Below are positions 1 to 9,990 of a stretch of 64,000 bases of DNA, piece by piece. Location: the NCBI RefSeq assembly GCF_004295585.1, contig NZ_AP019400.1, forward strand, positions 6,254,501 through 6,318,500, given 5' to 3'. The position numbers and the translations under genes are program-made. Position 1 is the stretch's first letter; each line of letters opens with the position of its first letter. The notes beneath the pieces were generated by a model. The model was given only the letters and a program-made list of their open reading frames with translations, was not told where the DNA came from and did no database searches. This DNA comes from Cohnella abietis (GTDB lineage Bacteria > Bacillota > Bacilli > Paenibacillales > Paenibacillaceae).

Positions 1-597
1 CTCCAGTGCCTTTTTCGTTGGTTCGTAGAGATCAAAATCAAGATACAACATTGCTATCAAAAGGTGTGGATTAGCCTCAAGGTACCCTTCAGCAGTTTCA
101 AGGAAATCTCCAGCCACAAGCTCAACATTGGGAATATGGGATAGGTGGCGTTCTGCATTATACTTAGCGATAGATGCTTGAAGTTGTTCTACAGTATCTC
201 CCTGAAGATCCCCTACTGCATAAGTACTATTAGGTTCAGAATCCTGTTCGGAGAGGTTCGGGAAACCAGCAAAAGTATCAAACCCAATAATTTTGCGTGT
301 ATAGTTTGATGGCTCAAAAATGTTTGCAAACTGAGCCCACGAAAAGAGCCCAGCACCATTGAAAACGCCACACTCTACGATACTCCCATTTACAGAGACC
401 AATTCTTTATATATCTCATACCGGGCTAGAAAGCGAGCAGTACTTCGCTTTGTAGCGAACCGAGGAAATGCCTCTAGCTTATTAACTAGTGAAGTCTGTG
501 ATGAGAGAAATGTTTCTTCAATTAATTGAACCGCAAGTTTATCTTTGGATGAATGATGCTGAGGAATCGCAGCCATTTTTTGTCTAGGATTTTGCAT
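1..597 (-). CDS. TylF-like class I SAM methyltransferase (C-terminus beyond window)
   Basis: The reading frame is open to the left edge, giving residues 1-199 of a longer protein. Residues 72-83 carry a SAM-binding motif I of TylF type (GSIVECGVFNGA), and residues 184-190 carry an acidic segment (LYLDFDL) like the metal-binding site of TylF/macrocin O-methyltransferases. That family O-methylates sugars or sugar-containing metabolites. An ATG at 597 is preceded by a purine-rich AGAAGGAG about 13 nt away; the ATG at 576 is an alternative start. The gene follows rfbF and two glycosyltransferase/methyltransferase fusions, so a role in methylating a glycan on flagellin or the cell surface is inferred. 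The acceptor is unknown. Confidence 0.8.
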   Translation of the reverse strand, partial: MQNPRQKMAAIPQHHSSKDKLAVQLIEETFLSSQTSLVNKLEAFPRFATKRSTARFLARYEIYKELVSVNGSIVECGVFNGAGLFSWAQFANIFEPSNYTRKIIGFDTFAGFPNLSEQDSEPNSTYAVGDLQGDTVEQLQASIAKYNAERHLSHIPNVELVAGDFLETAEGYLEANPHLLIAMLYLDFDLYEPTKKALE

Positions 598-717
598 ATT
601 ATTTTAGAAGCTCCTTCTATTAGCAAGAGTTAATTTGAGTACCTATTCACACTGTTTGATCTTATCTTTACAATAAAACATTGTCTATCAAGCTGTGAAT
701 TAAAAGAAGCCCCTACT

Positions 718-1491
718 TTAATTTCCCCAAACTCTCCAAGGGTGATTCCCTGATTCCCACATCTGGTTCACCTTCTCAATATCTTTAAATGTATCAATCG
801 AAGTCCAAAACCCTCGATGCTCAAAAACTGCTAATTGTCTCTCTTGAGCAAGCTTCATTAATGGTTCTTGCTCAAAATAACAATCTTGAATTGGAAAGTA
901 ATCAAAAACCTTACGATTCAATACCATATATCCACCGTTGATCATGTCATTAATTACAGGTTTTTCTCGAAATGAATGAACGGTATGATTATCAACCTCT
1001 AACAATCCGAATGGCGACAATGGAAAAACCCCTGTAAGTGTTGCGACATGTTGCTTTTCTTGATGGAAGGCTATCAATTGTTTAATATTCACATCACTAA
1101 GTCCGTCTCCATAAGTAAAGAGAAAATCTTCTCCATCTATGTAGTTCATCACTTTTTTTAATCGACCAGCGGTCATAGTTTCTAAGCCCGTATCAACGAT
1201 CGTCACATTCCAGTTCTCTGGTGTCTCCGTATGATAAGATACCTTAGACGGGTGTCCGAAATGAATTGTAAAATCGTTGTTTCGCCAGTACATCTCCATG
1301 AAGTACTGTTTTATCATTTCTCCTTTATAACCTACACATAATACAAAATCCGTAATTCCAAAATGGGAAAATGTTTTCATAATATGCCAAATGATTGGCC
1401 TTCCTCCGATATTTACAAGAGGTTTGGGCCGATATTCCGTTTCTTCCCTCATGCGAGTTCCCTTACCACCACATAAAATAACTGCCTTCAT
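718..1491 (-). CDS. rfbF: Glucose-1-phosphate cytidylyltransferase
   Basis: This enzyme makes CDP-glucose from CTP and glucose-1-phosphate, the entry point to CDP-linked deoxysugars. The N-terminus has the nucleotidyltransferase signature (LCGGKGTRMREET, residues 6-18) and a PKPLVNIGG segment. The 257-aa length is normal for RfbF/DdhA. An AGGGGGGGG tract lies just upstream of the ATG. No CDP-glucose 4,6-dehydratase is in the window; it would be expected further left. Only 12 bp separate it from the upstream 913-aa fusion gene, so the two are probably co-transcribed. Family identity is firm; the final sugar is not known. Confidence 0.92.
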   Translation of the reverse strand: MKAVILCGGKGTRMREETEYRPKPLVNIGGRPIIWHIMKTFSHFGITDFVLCVGYKGEMIKQYFMEMYWRNNDFTIHFGHPSKVSYHTETPENWNVTIVDTGLETMTAGRLKKVMNYIDGEDFLFTYGDGLSDVNIKQLIAFHQEKQHVATLTGVFPLSPFGLLEVDNHTVHSFREKPVINDMINGGYMVLNRKVFDYFPIQDCYFEQEPLMKLAQERQLAVFEHRGFWTSIDTFKDIEKVNQMWESGNHPWRVWGN

Positions 1492-1503
1492 GTTTCCCCC
1501 CCT

Positions 1504-4245
1504 TTAAGCATCAATCTGGAGTTTTCCTTGAGTTTGTAAAATAAAGTTATATGTTTGCTCATAATATGGCTCATCTTTATAATACTCAGTGAAATAACTG
1601 TCGAAATCGGAGACAAACTCCCTCATTCCCTTATCATGAAAGTTCTTGAACCTTGGAAGTAAAAACTCGAACAATACCTTCTTCTTATCATCTTGAATAA
1701 GCTGTTCTGATAACCCTCTATCTTTAAAATAACTAACAATATCTAGATAACTCTTTATAAACACGTCTCCAAAATTATATTCAAATGGTTCATTACCTGC
1801 ATAGGAAAACGATACATCGTTAATAATACAAAACTTAGAGTTATTCTCCAATATACTATATTGCATGTATATGTGATTAAATGACGAACCAATATACTTC
1901 GTAGGTTCTGCTAACTTTTCAAATTCTTTTCTTGGAATAATTATTGAAGAAATAAATGAAGAATAGATCGAGGTTTCACGTAGAAATTGATCCATTCCTT
2001 CAAATATATTTATTTCTTTATCGTCATTAAACACATTAATGAAATATAACCCACAATCTTTTTGATTCATAATAGCTTGAAGTATTTTGTTTAAGATGCC
2101 AGGATTGAAAAAGTCGTCATCTCCATGGAGAATCATATACTTCCCTTTTGATCTTTCCATCGTTAATACAATATTTCTTTCTGCACCAATATTTTCACTG
2201 TTTTTGTTATAGGTGATATTCCCATATTTATTTTGGTATTTCATTACAACTTCCTCAGTGTGGTCAGGAGAGTCATTATTTGAGATAAAGACTTCATACA
2301 AAGAGTGATGACCTATTTGGTTAAAGATTGATTCCAAGCAGCGGTCTAAATCATTTGCTCTGTTATAGGTAGGGATACAAATGGATATCAGCGGATGTTC
2401 CTTACGATTAAGTAAGACTTCTTCGATTTCTTCGTTACCTCGAACTCTCACCCAACTTAAAGAAGTAGTATCGAACATTTTAATAATTTGGGCAGGGTTT
2501 CCGGCTACTACGCTAAAATCCGGGACATCTTTATTCACGAAGGAATTAGCAGCTATAACACAACCCTTGCCAATTCGCACGTTCCCTACTATTACACTAT
2601 TAATTCCTATCCATGTACCTTCTCCAACAATAACCTCATTTGTAGTCGAAGTAACTCCCTGAAACATAATAGGTAATGCTATGTTTTCATATGCATGTCC
2701 GCAGTCTGAAATATAGACATTGGGTCCAATAATTACGTTTTTTTCAATAACTGCCCTATTTGAAACAGAAACCGTGAAATGCTTACCAATTTCGCAGCCA
2801 TCGTCGATTACTATTTGGGGTTCTCCATAGAAGTTATTCACTGCTATATTAAGCCATGCATCTGGCCTGATAGTAACGTGGTCGCCAATAGATATTACTT
2901 CAGGGCGTACTATTTCAGCACCCAATTGTATAATAGAACTAGCCCCAAAATTAAAAAAGGATGATGCTTGCAAGCCTAGATTTTCCTTATTAACTACGGG
3001 GGGGGCAGAAGTATGTTCAGTATTTCTAGAATCCCTCTGTGGCTGTTCTACAGGCACTTGAGTCGTTTTACGCTTCTTTCTACAAACAGCTACTACATAC
3101 AGGGGTTGGGCGTCTTTCACTTCACTTAATGAAACCAATTCATATTTTTTAGCTTGGTATTGTTGTACTGGCACGAATTGAGTGTCCAGATAACGGGCTT
3201 CTCTCATAACTTGAGTGTAATATAAATCATGATCGCTAGTGAATGTCTGTCCATATAGCTCTAGCACATCATATTCTTTAGTCAACTCACCTACAAACTC
3301 GGTAACCGTATATTCATATTTATGGTGGGTATTAAGCGGTTGCTCCACAAAATAAAGGCCTGGATTTGTAATTGTACGATTAGGAGTAGAGACTAAAAAT
3401 ATTCCATCCTCTTTTAATACTCTAGCAGATTCTTTAATCCAATTCGCACCGTTTTCGATATGTTCAACTGTCTCGAATGACACAACGATATCGAAGCTCT
3501 CATTTTCGAATTTAAGACTATTTACATCCCCGTAGGCAAAATCAACATTATTAGAACCATAAGTCTTTTTTGCGCTCTGTAAGCTCTCTTCTGAAATATC
3601 GACTCCAAATACTAATCTAGCCCCAGCTTGTTGAAGCATTTTGGAGCCGTATCCTGCGCCGCACGCCGCATCAAGAACATCTTTTCCTTTCACAAAGCGA
3701 CATGCCAGCTTATATCTCTCTAAATGCTCTTCGAGGATATCGTTATATTTTTCCTTTACTTCCTGATTAATAACTAACCTCTCTCCGGTAAATTGCACAT
3801 CATTTTGTTCTATGCTTAAAATATCGCCACTGTCCAAATTTTCGTTGTAGCCCAATTTATGTAACCATTCAAGCACATCCTCACTCTTGTCCTCGATCTG
3901 GCTAGCATATTGTATCGCAAGCTCCAATTCTCCAAACTGAGCGAGAATAATACTTAAATTTAACAATGATTCTTTATGACGACTATCATATTCTAGTGAT
4001 TTCTGAAGTAACGGAATCGGCATATCATAATATTCATTTTCAAAACCTAGAACAGCTAAAGTGTTACATACTTTGTTTTTATTATTAATTGACGCATCGT
4101 CTATGATTTCAATAACTTCTTCGAAGAGTTGTTGATTGCTACTTAATCTCGTAAGAACTTCCTGTGCATTTTCAATCGCATTAACATCGTTATCCACATT
4201 AAGTAATAAACGACTTAAGCTCTGTTCGCCAATACCCACTTCCAT
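1504..4245 (-). CDS. Four-module fusion: TPR-like, SAM methyltransferase, hexapeptide acyltransferase, GT2 glycosyltransferase
   Basis: A 913-aa protein reads as at least four modules. Residues about 60-125 are helical and TPR-like. Residues about 150-300 are a class I methyltransferase with an FTGERLV...EHLERY lead-in and motif I VLDAACGAGYG. Residues about 430-600 are a left-handed beta-helix acyltransferase, with isoleucine/valine-rich hexapeptides and the VVAGNPA ending typical of sugar acetyltransferases. Residues about 620-913 are a GT2 domain opening with SICIPTYNRA and carrying a GDDDF metal-binding motif. The start is the ATG at 4245, because GGAGG lies 7 nt upstream; a TTG at 4260 overlaps that site. 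It likely builds and decorates a sugar on one acceptor; the substrate is unknown. It lies between rfbF and another GT/methyltransferase fusion. Confidence 0.82.
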   Translation of the reverse strand: MEVGIGEQSLSRLLLNVDNDVNAIENAQEVLTRLSSNQQLFEEVIEIIDDASINNKNKVCNTLAVLGFENEYYDMPIPLLQKSLEYDSRHKESLLNLSIILAQFGELELAIQYASQIEDKSEDVLEWLHKLGYNENLDSGDILSIEQNDVQFTGERLVINQEVKEKYNDILEEHLERYKLACRFVKGKDVLDAACGAGYGSKMLQQAGARLVFGVDISEESLQSAKKTYGSNNVDFAYGDVNSLKFENESFDIVVSFETVEHIENGANWIKESARVLKEDGIFLVSTPNRTITNPGLYFVEQPLNTHHKYEYTVTEFVGELTKEYDVLELYGQTFTSDHDLYYTQVMREARYLDTQFVPVQQYQAKKYELVSLSEVKDAQPLYVVAVCRKKRKTTQVPVEQPQRDSRNTEHTSAPPVVNKENLGLQASSFFNFGASSIIQLGAEIVRPEVISIGDHVTIRPDAWLNIAVNNFYGEPQIVIDDGCEIGKHFTVSVSNRAVIEKNVIIGPNVYISDCGHAYENIALPIMFQGVTSTTNEVIVGEGTWIGINSVIVGNVRIGKGCVIAANSFVNKDVPDFSVVAGNPAQIIKMFDTTSLSWVRVRGNEEIEEVLLNRKEHPLISICIPTYNRANDLDRCLESIFNQIGHHSLYEVFISNNDSPDHTEEVVMKYQNKYGNITYNKNSENIGAERNIVLTMERSKGKYMILHGDDDFFNPGILNKILQAIMNQKDCGLYFINVFNDDKEINIFEGMDQFLRETSIYSSFISSIIIPRKEFEKLAEPTKYIGSSFNHIYMQYSILENNSKFCIINDVSFSYAGNEPFEYNFGDVFIKSYLDIVSYFKDRGLSEQLIQDDKKKVLFEFLLPRFKNFHDKGMREFVSDFDSYFTEYYKDEPYYEQTYNFILQTQGKLQIDA

Positions 4246-4278
4246 GCCTAATTCCTCCAAAGTAATTTATTGTCTTCA

Positions 4279-5991
4279 TTACACCTGTATGGAGATTTCC
4301 ATTCGAATTTGCTCCATCCAGTGTAGTACTTGTGGACTTTTCTGGGGAATTAATTCAAACCATTCCAATGCTAACTCAAATTGTTCCATACGGTACATCG
4401 TCAGTCCCAGATTAAACAAAGTGGACGAATTACCTTGATCCTTTTCGAAAGCAGCTTTAAGGTAGGCAAGTGCTAGCTGTAAGTTATTCTGATCTAGATA
4501 TTGGACAGCTAAAAAGTTGAGGATTTCAACAAACTGCCCGCCACCATTCTCTTCAATTAAGTTAATAACAATTTGCTCATCATAATCTAGCATTTTTTCT
4601 AAGTAAAACTCTGTATGAGTTTGTGTCAGGATGTAGTTAACCATTGATTTCATTTCGGCAGTCTTGTCCAATCGCTTAGCCTTCACATAAAAATGCGTAA
4701 TCTCATGCACCGTCGAAATACTCATATTTTTTATTTGGTTTAAGGAGCTTAAAAATTGCTTATTCTCATCCGTTATTGTTTTCTCTACAACACCTACAAT
4801 TTCTACATGACCAAATGCAGTCTTTTGAAATATTTCCTCTACTTCAACCAACGTCAATGCTTGCAGTTCTCGTCTGTTTATTCCGCCTGTTAACATTCCT
4901 TTAATAACTTTGTAGTGTAAAAGATGAGGGTACATGGTAATAAGTGTCCCATCTTCCTTTAACATTTTCGATACAGAATCGATATTAATCACTAGAGGAT
5001 TTTGAATGTAGATATAATCAAAATAATTATTTAACAAATCCGCTTTACTGGGGTTTATATCAACATACTTAATATCTAATGATTTGTTTAGAAGTTGTAC
5101 CATACTCTCATTCATCTCATGACCATATAATTCCGCGTTGGGATATTCATGTTTTATTCTTAGTAAAGTCCCACCCAACCCACTTCCAATATGTAATACA
5201 CGTAGATAGGAGTCATTGGGTTTTTCTAATGAGGAAACAAAATCCATCTCAAAATGATGGGCTTCATCGGGATGAAAGCCCCACTTACTAATAAACTTTC
5301 CTCTATTTCTATTTAATAAGTCATAATAGCTTTTCTCAACCTCACCAAACGAAACACTCCCAAAGTGATGAATAAAAGTGTCCTTACACAGGAGAAGCTT
5401 GTAACCTTCCAATCTAATACGTAACGAGTAGTCATCATCCTCGTAATTTCCCGGCGTAAATCTCTCATCCAATAGCCCTATTTGATCCACAACTGATTTC
5501 CGGATAAGCATGCAATAACCAATTAGCTTTAATCTTTCTTCCCAACTCGATGGATTAGAATGGTTTATTTGATGTGCAAAATCCTGCATTTCTTCCATAT
5601 TCGAATAATTTACTGGAATTGTCTGTAAATAAGAGCAATTATTCGTTACGGATCCAACTGCACCTACATTAGATGCACTATATAAGGCAGTAATTAAATT
5701 CGTTAGCCAATTACTTGTAACAATTGTATCGTTATTCAGAAGCAAAATATTATCTCCAGCTGAAATCTCAATGCCTTGGTTGCAAGCCTTGGGGAACCCC
5801 AAATTCTGATTATTATAAATTGCTTTGATATCATCTTGTTTTTTTAGCCAATCGACTGTCTCATCGGTGGACTGATTATCTACAACAATGATTTCGTAAC
5901 TACCTCGCTCTGTATATTTCCTTATGCTCTCAATACATAACTGGGTATATTCCAATTTATTATAAGTCGCAATAACGATACTCGTTAACAC
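4279..5991 (-). CDS. GT2 glycosyltransferase - methyltransferase - TPR fusion
   Basis: The N-terminal 220 residues are a GT2 domain: SIVIATYNK at the start, VVDNQSTDET near residue 37, and NNDT at 86-89 as the DxD-type metal site. An EDDDYSLR acidic motif follows near residue 185. A methyltransferase-like Rossmann segment (LHIGSGLGG) lies near residue 265, and the last 60 residues are a TPR-type repeat. The start is the GTG at 5991, 6 nt after GGAGGA; the in-frame TTG at 6012 has no ribosome site. It is the first gene of the leftward arm and probably forms an operon with the 913-aa fusion, rfbF and the TylF-like gene. Flagellin modification is inferred from location and from a candidate SigD promoter. 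Confidence 0.8.
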   Translation of the reverse strand: MLTSIVIATYNKLEYTQLCIESIRKYTERGSYEIIVVDNQSTDETVDWLKKQDDIKAIYNNQNLGFPKACNQGIEISAGDNILLLNNDTIVTSNWLTNLITALYSASNVGAVGSVTNNCSYLQTIPVNYSNMEEMQDFAHQINHSNPSSWEERLKLIGYCMLIRKSVVDQIGLLDERFTPGNYEDDDYSLRIRLEGYKLLLCKDTFIHHFGSVSFGEVEKSYYDLLNRNRGKFISKWGFHPDEAHHFEMDFVSSLEKPNDSYLRVLHIGSGLGGTLLRIKHEYPNAELYGHEMNESMVQLLNKSLDIKYVDINPSKADLLNNYFDYIYIQNPLVINIDSVSKMLKEDGTLITMYPHLLHYKVIKGMLTGGINRRELQALTLVEVEEIFQKTAFGHVEIVGVVEKTITDENKQFLSSLNQIKNMSISTVHEITHFYVKAKRLDKTAEMKSMVNYILTQTHTEFYLEKMLDYDEQIVINLIEENGGGQFVEILNFLAVQYLDQNNLQLALAYLKAAFEKDQGNSSTLFNLGLTMYRMEQFELALEWFELIPQKSPQVLHWMEQIRMEISIQV

Positions 5992-6039
5992 GATATCTCC
6001 TCCAAGTCCCAATAAACTCTGCTATACTATCTATAACAT

Positions 6040-6067
6040 TTATCGACAAAACATAAGTATAAATGTA
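6040..6067 (-). promoter_or_regulatory. Candidate SigD (sigma-28) promoter for the leftward glycosyltransferase operon
   Basis: On the minus strand a -35-like TACA, a 16-nt spacer and a -10 GTCGATAA are followed by AATG and an A/T-rich start region. The flagellin promoters here read TAAA-N16-GCCGATAA, so this differs at one base in each box with the same spacing. It sits about 50 bp upstream of the GTG at 5991. If real, it would express the sugar-modification genes with flagellin. Confidence 0.45.
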
Positions 6068-6098
6068 GCCAATAAATATGGAAATAAAAGGTGACTCC

Positions 6099-7964
6099 AT
6101 GAATCCTCTATTAAGCCTATGCATGATCGTTCGTAACGAGGAAGAGATACTAGAACGTTGCTTACAAAGTGTTACTGGCCTCGTTGATGAAATTGTAATT
6201 ATTGATACTGGATCAAGCGATTCTACAAAGAAGATTGCTGCTCAGTACACCTCGAAAATATTTGATCTCGACTGGACTCAAGACTTTTCAGTAGCCCGAA
6301 ATGAATCGATTGCGAGAGCTACAGGAGAATGGATACTTGTATTAGATGCGGATGAATACATGGACTCTTCTAGCTTTACAACACTGTTAACATTCTTACA
6401 AAACCATCGTAATAGAGCACCCATAGGAATCATTCTTCCCATTTATAATTTTGTAGGTGCTCATAATTCCGGGAAGATTTCTCAATCCAAGGCTATGCGG
6501 TTATTTACCCGACATCCCGATCTTATGTTCGTCCGACCTATTCATGAACAGCTAAAGCTTGTTAACGGTAACTTGACCGAATTCGAGCTGGAAATCCCTA
6601 TTTATCACAGTGGATATATAGAGGAAGCAATTAAAAGTAAACAAAAAACGAAAAGAAATGACGAGATCTTTCAACAAATGCGAAATCAAGGGCGGCTAAC
6701 TCCCTACGATTCCTTTACGCTTGGTAACGAATATATGGCTCAGGATCTCTATGAGGAAGCACTATCCTTTTATTTGGATGCAGACCAACCATCTGAGCAA
6801 TATAAATCATGGCTCCCTAACTGCAAAGGTGCCCGGATAAGCTGCTTAATGAAGCTTCATCAATATACTGAAGCCTATGAACAAATTCAGCTCGCCATAA
6901 ATAGGTGGACTGGCGTTTGCGACTTTTATTGGCTGGAGGGCTACCTGTATGCTCAACTTGGCATGGATAAGGAAGCTATTCTTTCACTTGAACGCTGTAT
7001 TGCCATTGCTGAGAAGAAATCGGAGCACCCTACTTATCTGATTAGTCCAAATTACGGCAGCACTTTACCCTTACAGCAGCTGTATGTTCTTTATTCACGT
7101 TCTTTCGACTTACAAAAGACCGTTTTTTGTCTAACCAAGCTGTGCTATGCCAATCCAACCAATCAATCTGCACTTCTTCAACTAACTAAATTAATTATTA
7201 CACCTGAGCAGTATGATCAGGTACAATCTCTCATCCAATCCTTATACCCACTTCCGACATCTAGCCAATTGACAATGATTGTAGATGTTTTTATTCAATT
7301 AGGACATAAGCCTTTATCAGAAATATATTGGAACAATTGCCGTGTCTTTAACATTGAATTACCTTTAGAAGTAAAATTAAAATACTACCTTCTGCATGAG
7401 GACTGGTCTCTCTTTCAACAGACACTTGTGCAAGAGTCTGAGGAGAGGAGTGCAAATTGGGACTTCTCGATTTATTGTGCAGCTATCGTATGGCCACAAC
7501 ACGCAGCAGAGCTTTATGCTCTACTATCACCAGAATTTGACTCCAATCCAGCCAATGTTGCTTCTGTTTGTTTATATTTATTTCGTACAGGTCAGTACAA
7601 TCAATACGACGAATTGATTCAAAGACATGAAGAACATTTAGAAGATTTGGCTAATATTCTGGGCGGAGCTTTCTATGAAGATCGACAATATGAATTGGCA
7701 CTAGATTATTACTCGCTCCTTCTCAAGCAAGAAACACTTTCAGCAAAGGGTTTTGAAAATTTAGCTCGCTTATACTTTATGCAAGAAGAAACAAACGAAG
7801 GTCTGCAGTTTGTCGAGAAAGCTCTTGAACTGCTACCAGAACGAATTGAGCTTTATATGATGATGCTCACACAAACAGTTAATTCCCATCATAAAATGCA
7901 AATTAAGTCGAGATTGATAAAGGCTTATCCAGGTCTTCTACATTTTCCGAAATTTCCGTTGTAA
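6099..7964 (+). CDS. GT2 glycosyltransferase with long TPR tail (paralog A)
   Basis: A 621-aa protein. Residues 1-230 are a GT2 domain of the SunS-like/TPR-GT group (LCMIVRNEE at 7-15, IIDTGSSDST at 34-43, DADE at 83-86 as the metal-binding motif). The remaining 390 residues are helical TPR-like repeats, expected to hold a protein substrate or partner. Such GT2-TPR proteins commonly glycosylate proteins in the cytoplasm. The start is placed at the ATG at 6099, 7 nt after AAAGGTG; the in-frame ATG at 6078 lacks a site. It is 58 bp from its paralog at 8023 and reads towards the flagellar block. Flagellin as acceptor is inference. Confidence 0.82.
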   Translation: MNPLLSLCMIVRNEEEILERCLQSVTGLVDEIVIIDTGSSDSTKKIAAQYTSKIFDLDWTQDFSVARNESIARATGEWILVLDADEYMDSSSFTTLLTFLQNHRNRAPIGIILPIYNFVGAHNSGKISQSKAMRLFTRHPDLMFVRPIHEQLKLVNGNLTEFELEIPIYHSGYIEEAIKSKQKTKRNDEIFQQMRNQGRLTPYDSFTLGNEYMAQDLYEEALSFYLDADQPSEQYKSWLPNCKGARISCLMKLHQYTEAYEQIQLAINRWTGVCDFYWLEGYLYAQLGMDKEAILSLERCIAIAEKKSEHPTYLISPNYGSTLPLQQLYVLYSRSFDLQKTVFCLTKLCYANPTNQSALLQLTKLIITPEQYDQVQSLIQSLYPLPTSSQLTMIVDVFIQLGHKPLSEIYWNNCRVFNIELPLEVKLKYYLLHEDWSLFQQTLVQESEERSANWDFSIYCAAIVWPQHAAELYALLSPEFDSNPANVASVCLYLFRTGQYNQYDELIQRHEEHLEDLANILGGAFYEDRQYELALDYYSLLLKQETLSAKGFENLARLYFMQEETNEGLQFVEKALELLPERIELYMMMLTQTVNSHHKMQIKSRLIKAYPGLLHFPKFPL

Positions 7965-8022
7965 AAGATGGCTTTGAATTAGCCGATAGTAGAAGTAGAA
8001 CAAGGTAATCACAGGAGGAACT

Positions 8023-9990
8023 ATGGAAAAGCTATTATCGCTTTGTATGATAGTTAAGAATGAAGAGAAGGTGCTTGCACGATGTCTAGAAAGCGTGCAA
8101 GGATTAGTGGATGAAATTATTATAGTGGATACAGGGTCAACCGACGGTACTAAGGATATTGCAAAACAATATACAGAACATCTGTACGATTTCGTTTGGA
8201 TAAATGATTTTGCTATTGCAAAGAATGAAGCTCTCCGAAGGACCACTGCAAAATGGATTCTAGTACTTGATGCTGATGAATACTTGGATAAGGATCAGCA
8301 CGAGGAGCTAAGAGCATTTTTGTCCAAGACAGATTGTACTCAGCCCATCGGATACTCATTGCCGATATACAATATTATTGAGTCGATTAATTCTGGAAAG
8401 TTTTTAGAATCGTTTGCTATTCGCCTATTCCCTAACAGTCCTAATATTTATTTCGAAAGACCTATTCATGAACAAGTCGTTTATCGCAATGGTGAGCTTC
8501 CTATCAAGAATTATCCTTTAATCATTTTCCATACAGGATATTTGAAAGAGACGTTAGTGGAGAAGGAGAAGTCCTCACGAAATCTCGGTATTTTCAAAGA
8601 TTTGAAGGCTAACAAAAATTTCTCGGAATACGATTACTTCACATTAGGTAATGAATATTCAAGCATTCGAGATTATAAGAAAGCACTATACTACTATGAA
8701 AGAGCTTTGACCAAAAATTCAGAGACGCTTTCCATCTTCCCCTTCTGCCGGTATCAAATTGTTCTTGTATACATAGAGTTACAACGATATAAAGATGCCT
8801 TAAGCTATATAGACGACAACATCAGAAGATGGCCACAGCACCCTGATCATTACTCCCTAAAGGCATCCATATACGAAAGGCTGGGGCTGACTGAAGAAGC
8901 CATAGAATACTATCTAACAGCGATTCAAAAAGCCGAAACCTATTCTGGTGCGGATGGTCGGTTCTGGCACATGACCCCAAGTCTTGGCACACATGTTCCA
9001 TTAAACAGTCTTGTTAACTTATATCAAAAGTTACAGAACATACCGCAAACGGTTTATTATTTAACCAAGCTCGTCAAGCTCAACCCGAACGATCATTTAA
9101 CACTATTCCGACTATTAACCTTGCTTACCCAAAATGAGCAAACACCTGCCATCATAGATTTTTTAAAGAAAATATTTGAATTCGATAACTCCGTTCATTT
9201 ATTAAAGCTGCTTCATGTCAGTCTACTTCTTGGAAGTAAAGAACTCTCGCAGCACTTTTACGAACAATGTTCTACTTATGATGTGGCTCTTCAGCCTCAG
9301 CAGCAATTGTACTATGCTGTCTTATTTGATGACCAAGAAAGATTTAATCAATTTTTACCAGAGGTCAAAGATCATACAAACTCAGGACAAGTAAACAAAC
9401 TTCTATTCTATGCCGCCATTCTTTGGCAGGACCCCAAATATGGTGAACATTTGCTCGAATCGTCTGATGACAATGATTTCAGCTTACCTCTGCTTAAGAG
9501 CATGTTTGCAACTTTATTTGACCAGGGTGAATCAGATAATGAAACACCATTTGATATTAATTATATTGCTACGCTTCTTATTGATCTATTTAAAATGGGC
9601 TACTACGACCGCTATGATTGGCTCATTCAAAAATATCCATCCTACTTTTATGTTGTAGCTAATCTACTTGGGGATTATTTCTTTAATCAAAATCAGCTTC
9701 AGTTAGCTGTCGATTATTACTCCATTCTTATTGAGAACGATCAGATTGGTGGCACAGGATATTATCATTTATCTCTACTTTATCTTAATCAAGGAGATAT
9801 CGATGACGGATTAGTTTATTTACAATCAGCAATCAAACTTACTCCTAACCAAGCAACATGGTACATCCTTTATCTAAAGAACAGCCAAGCTTCACCTGAA
9901 CGTGATAATATCATCAAAAAGTATAAAAATGAGTTTCATCAATACTGCCACATTCCTATTATTGATCAACTAATAAAGAGTCAGGCATAA
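8023..9990 (+). CDS. GT2 glycosyltransferase with long TPR tail (paralog B)
   Basis: A 655-aa protein with the same layout as its upstream neighbour and clear N-terminal similarity (LCMIVKNEE, IIVDTGSTDGT, DADE at 83-86, then PIHEQVVY). The C-terminal two thirds are TPR-like. AGGAGG lies just upstream of the ATG. The pair probably arose by tandem duplication and then diverged strongly in the tails, which suggests different partners or sequential sugar additions. The stop codon is part of a hairpin shared with the convergent fliT. Acceptor and sugar are not determinable from sequence. Confidence 0.82.
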   Translation: MEKLLSLCMIVKNEEKVLARCLESVQGLVDEIIIVDTGSTDGTKDIAKQYTEHLYDFVWINDFAIAKNEALRRTTAKWILVLDADEYLDKDQHEELRAFLSKTDCTQPIGYSLPIYNIIESINSGKFLESFAIRLFPNSPNIYFERPIHEQVVYRNGELPIKNYPLIIFHTGYLKETLVEKEKSSRNLGIFKDLKANKNFSEYDYFTLGNEYSSIRDYKKALYYYERALTKNSETLSIFPFCRYQIVLVYIELQRYKDALSYIDDNIRRWPQHPDHYSLKASIYERLGLTEEAIEYYLTAIQKAETYSGADGRFWHMTPSLGTHVPLNSLVNLYQKLQNIPQTVYYLTKLVKLNPNDHLTLFRLLTLLTQNEQTPAIIDFLKKIFEFDNSVHLLKLLHVSLLLGSKELSQHFYEQCSTYDVALQPQQQLYYAVLFDDQERFNQFLPEVKDHTNSGQVNKLLFYAAILWQDPKYGEHLLESSDDNDFSLPLLKSMFATLFDQGESDNETPFDINYIATLLIDLFKMGYYDRYDWLIQKYPSYFYVVANLLGDYFFNQNQLQLAVDYYSILIENDQIGGTGYYHLSLLYLNQGDIDDGLVYLQSAIKLTPNQATWYILYLKNSQASPERDNIIKKYKNEFHQYCHIPIIDQLIKSQA

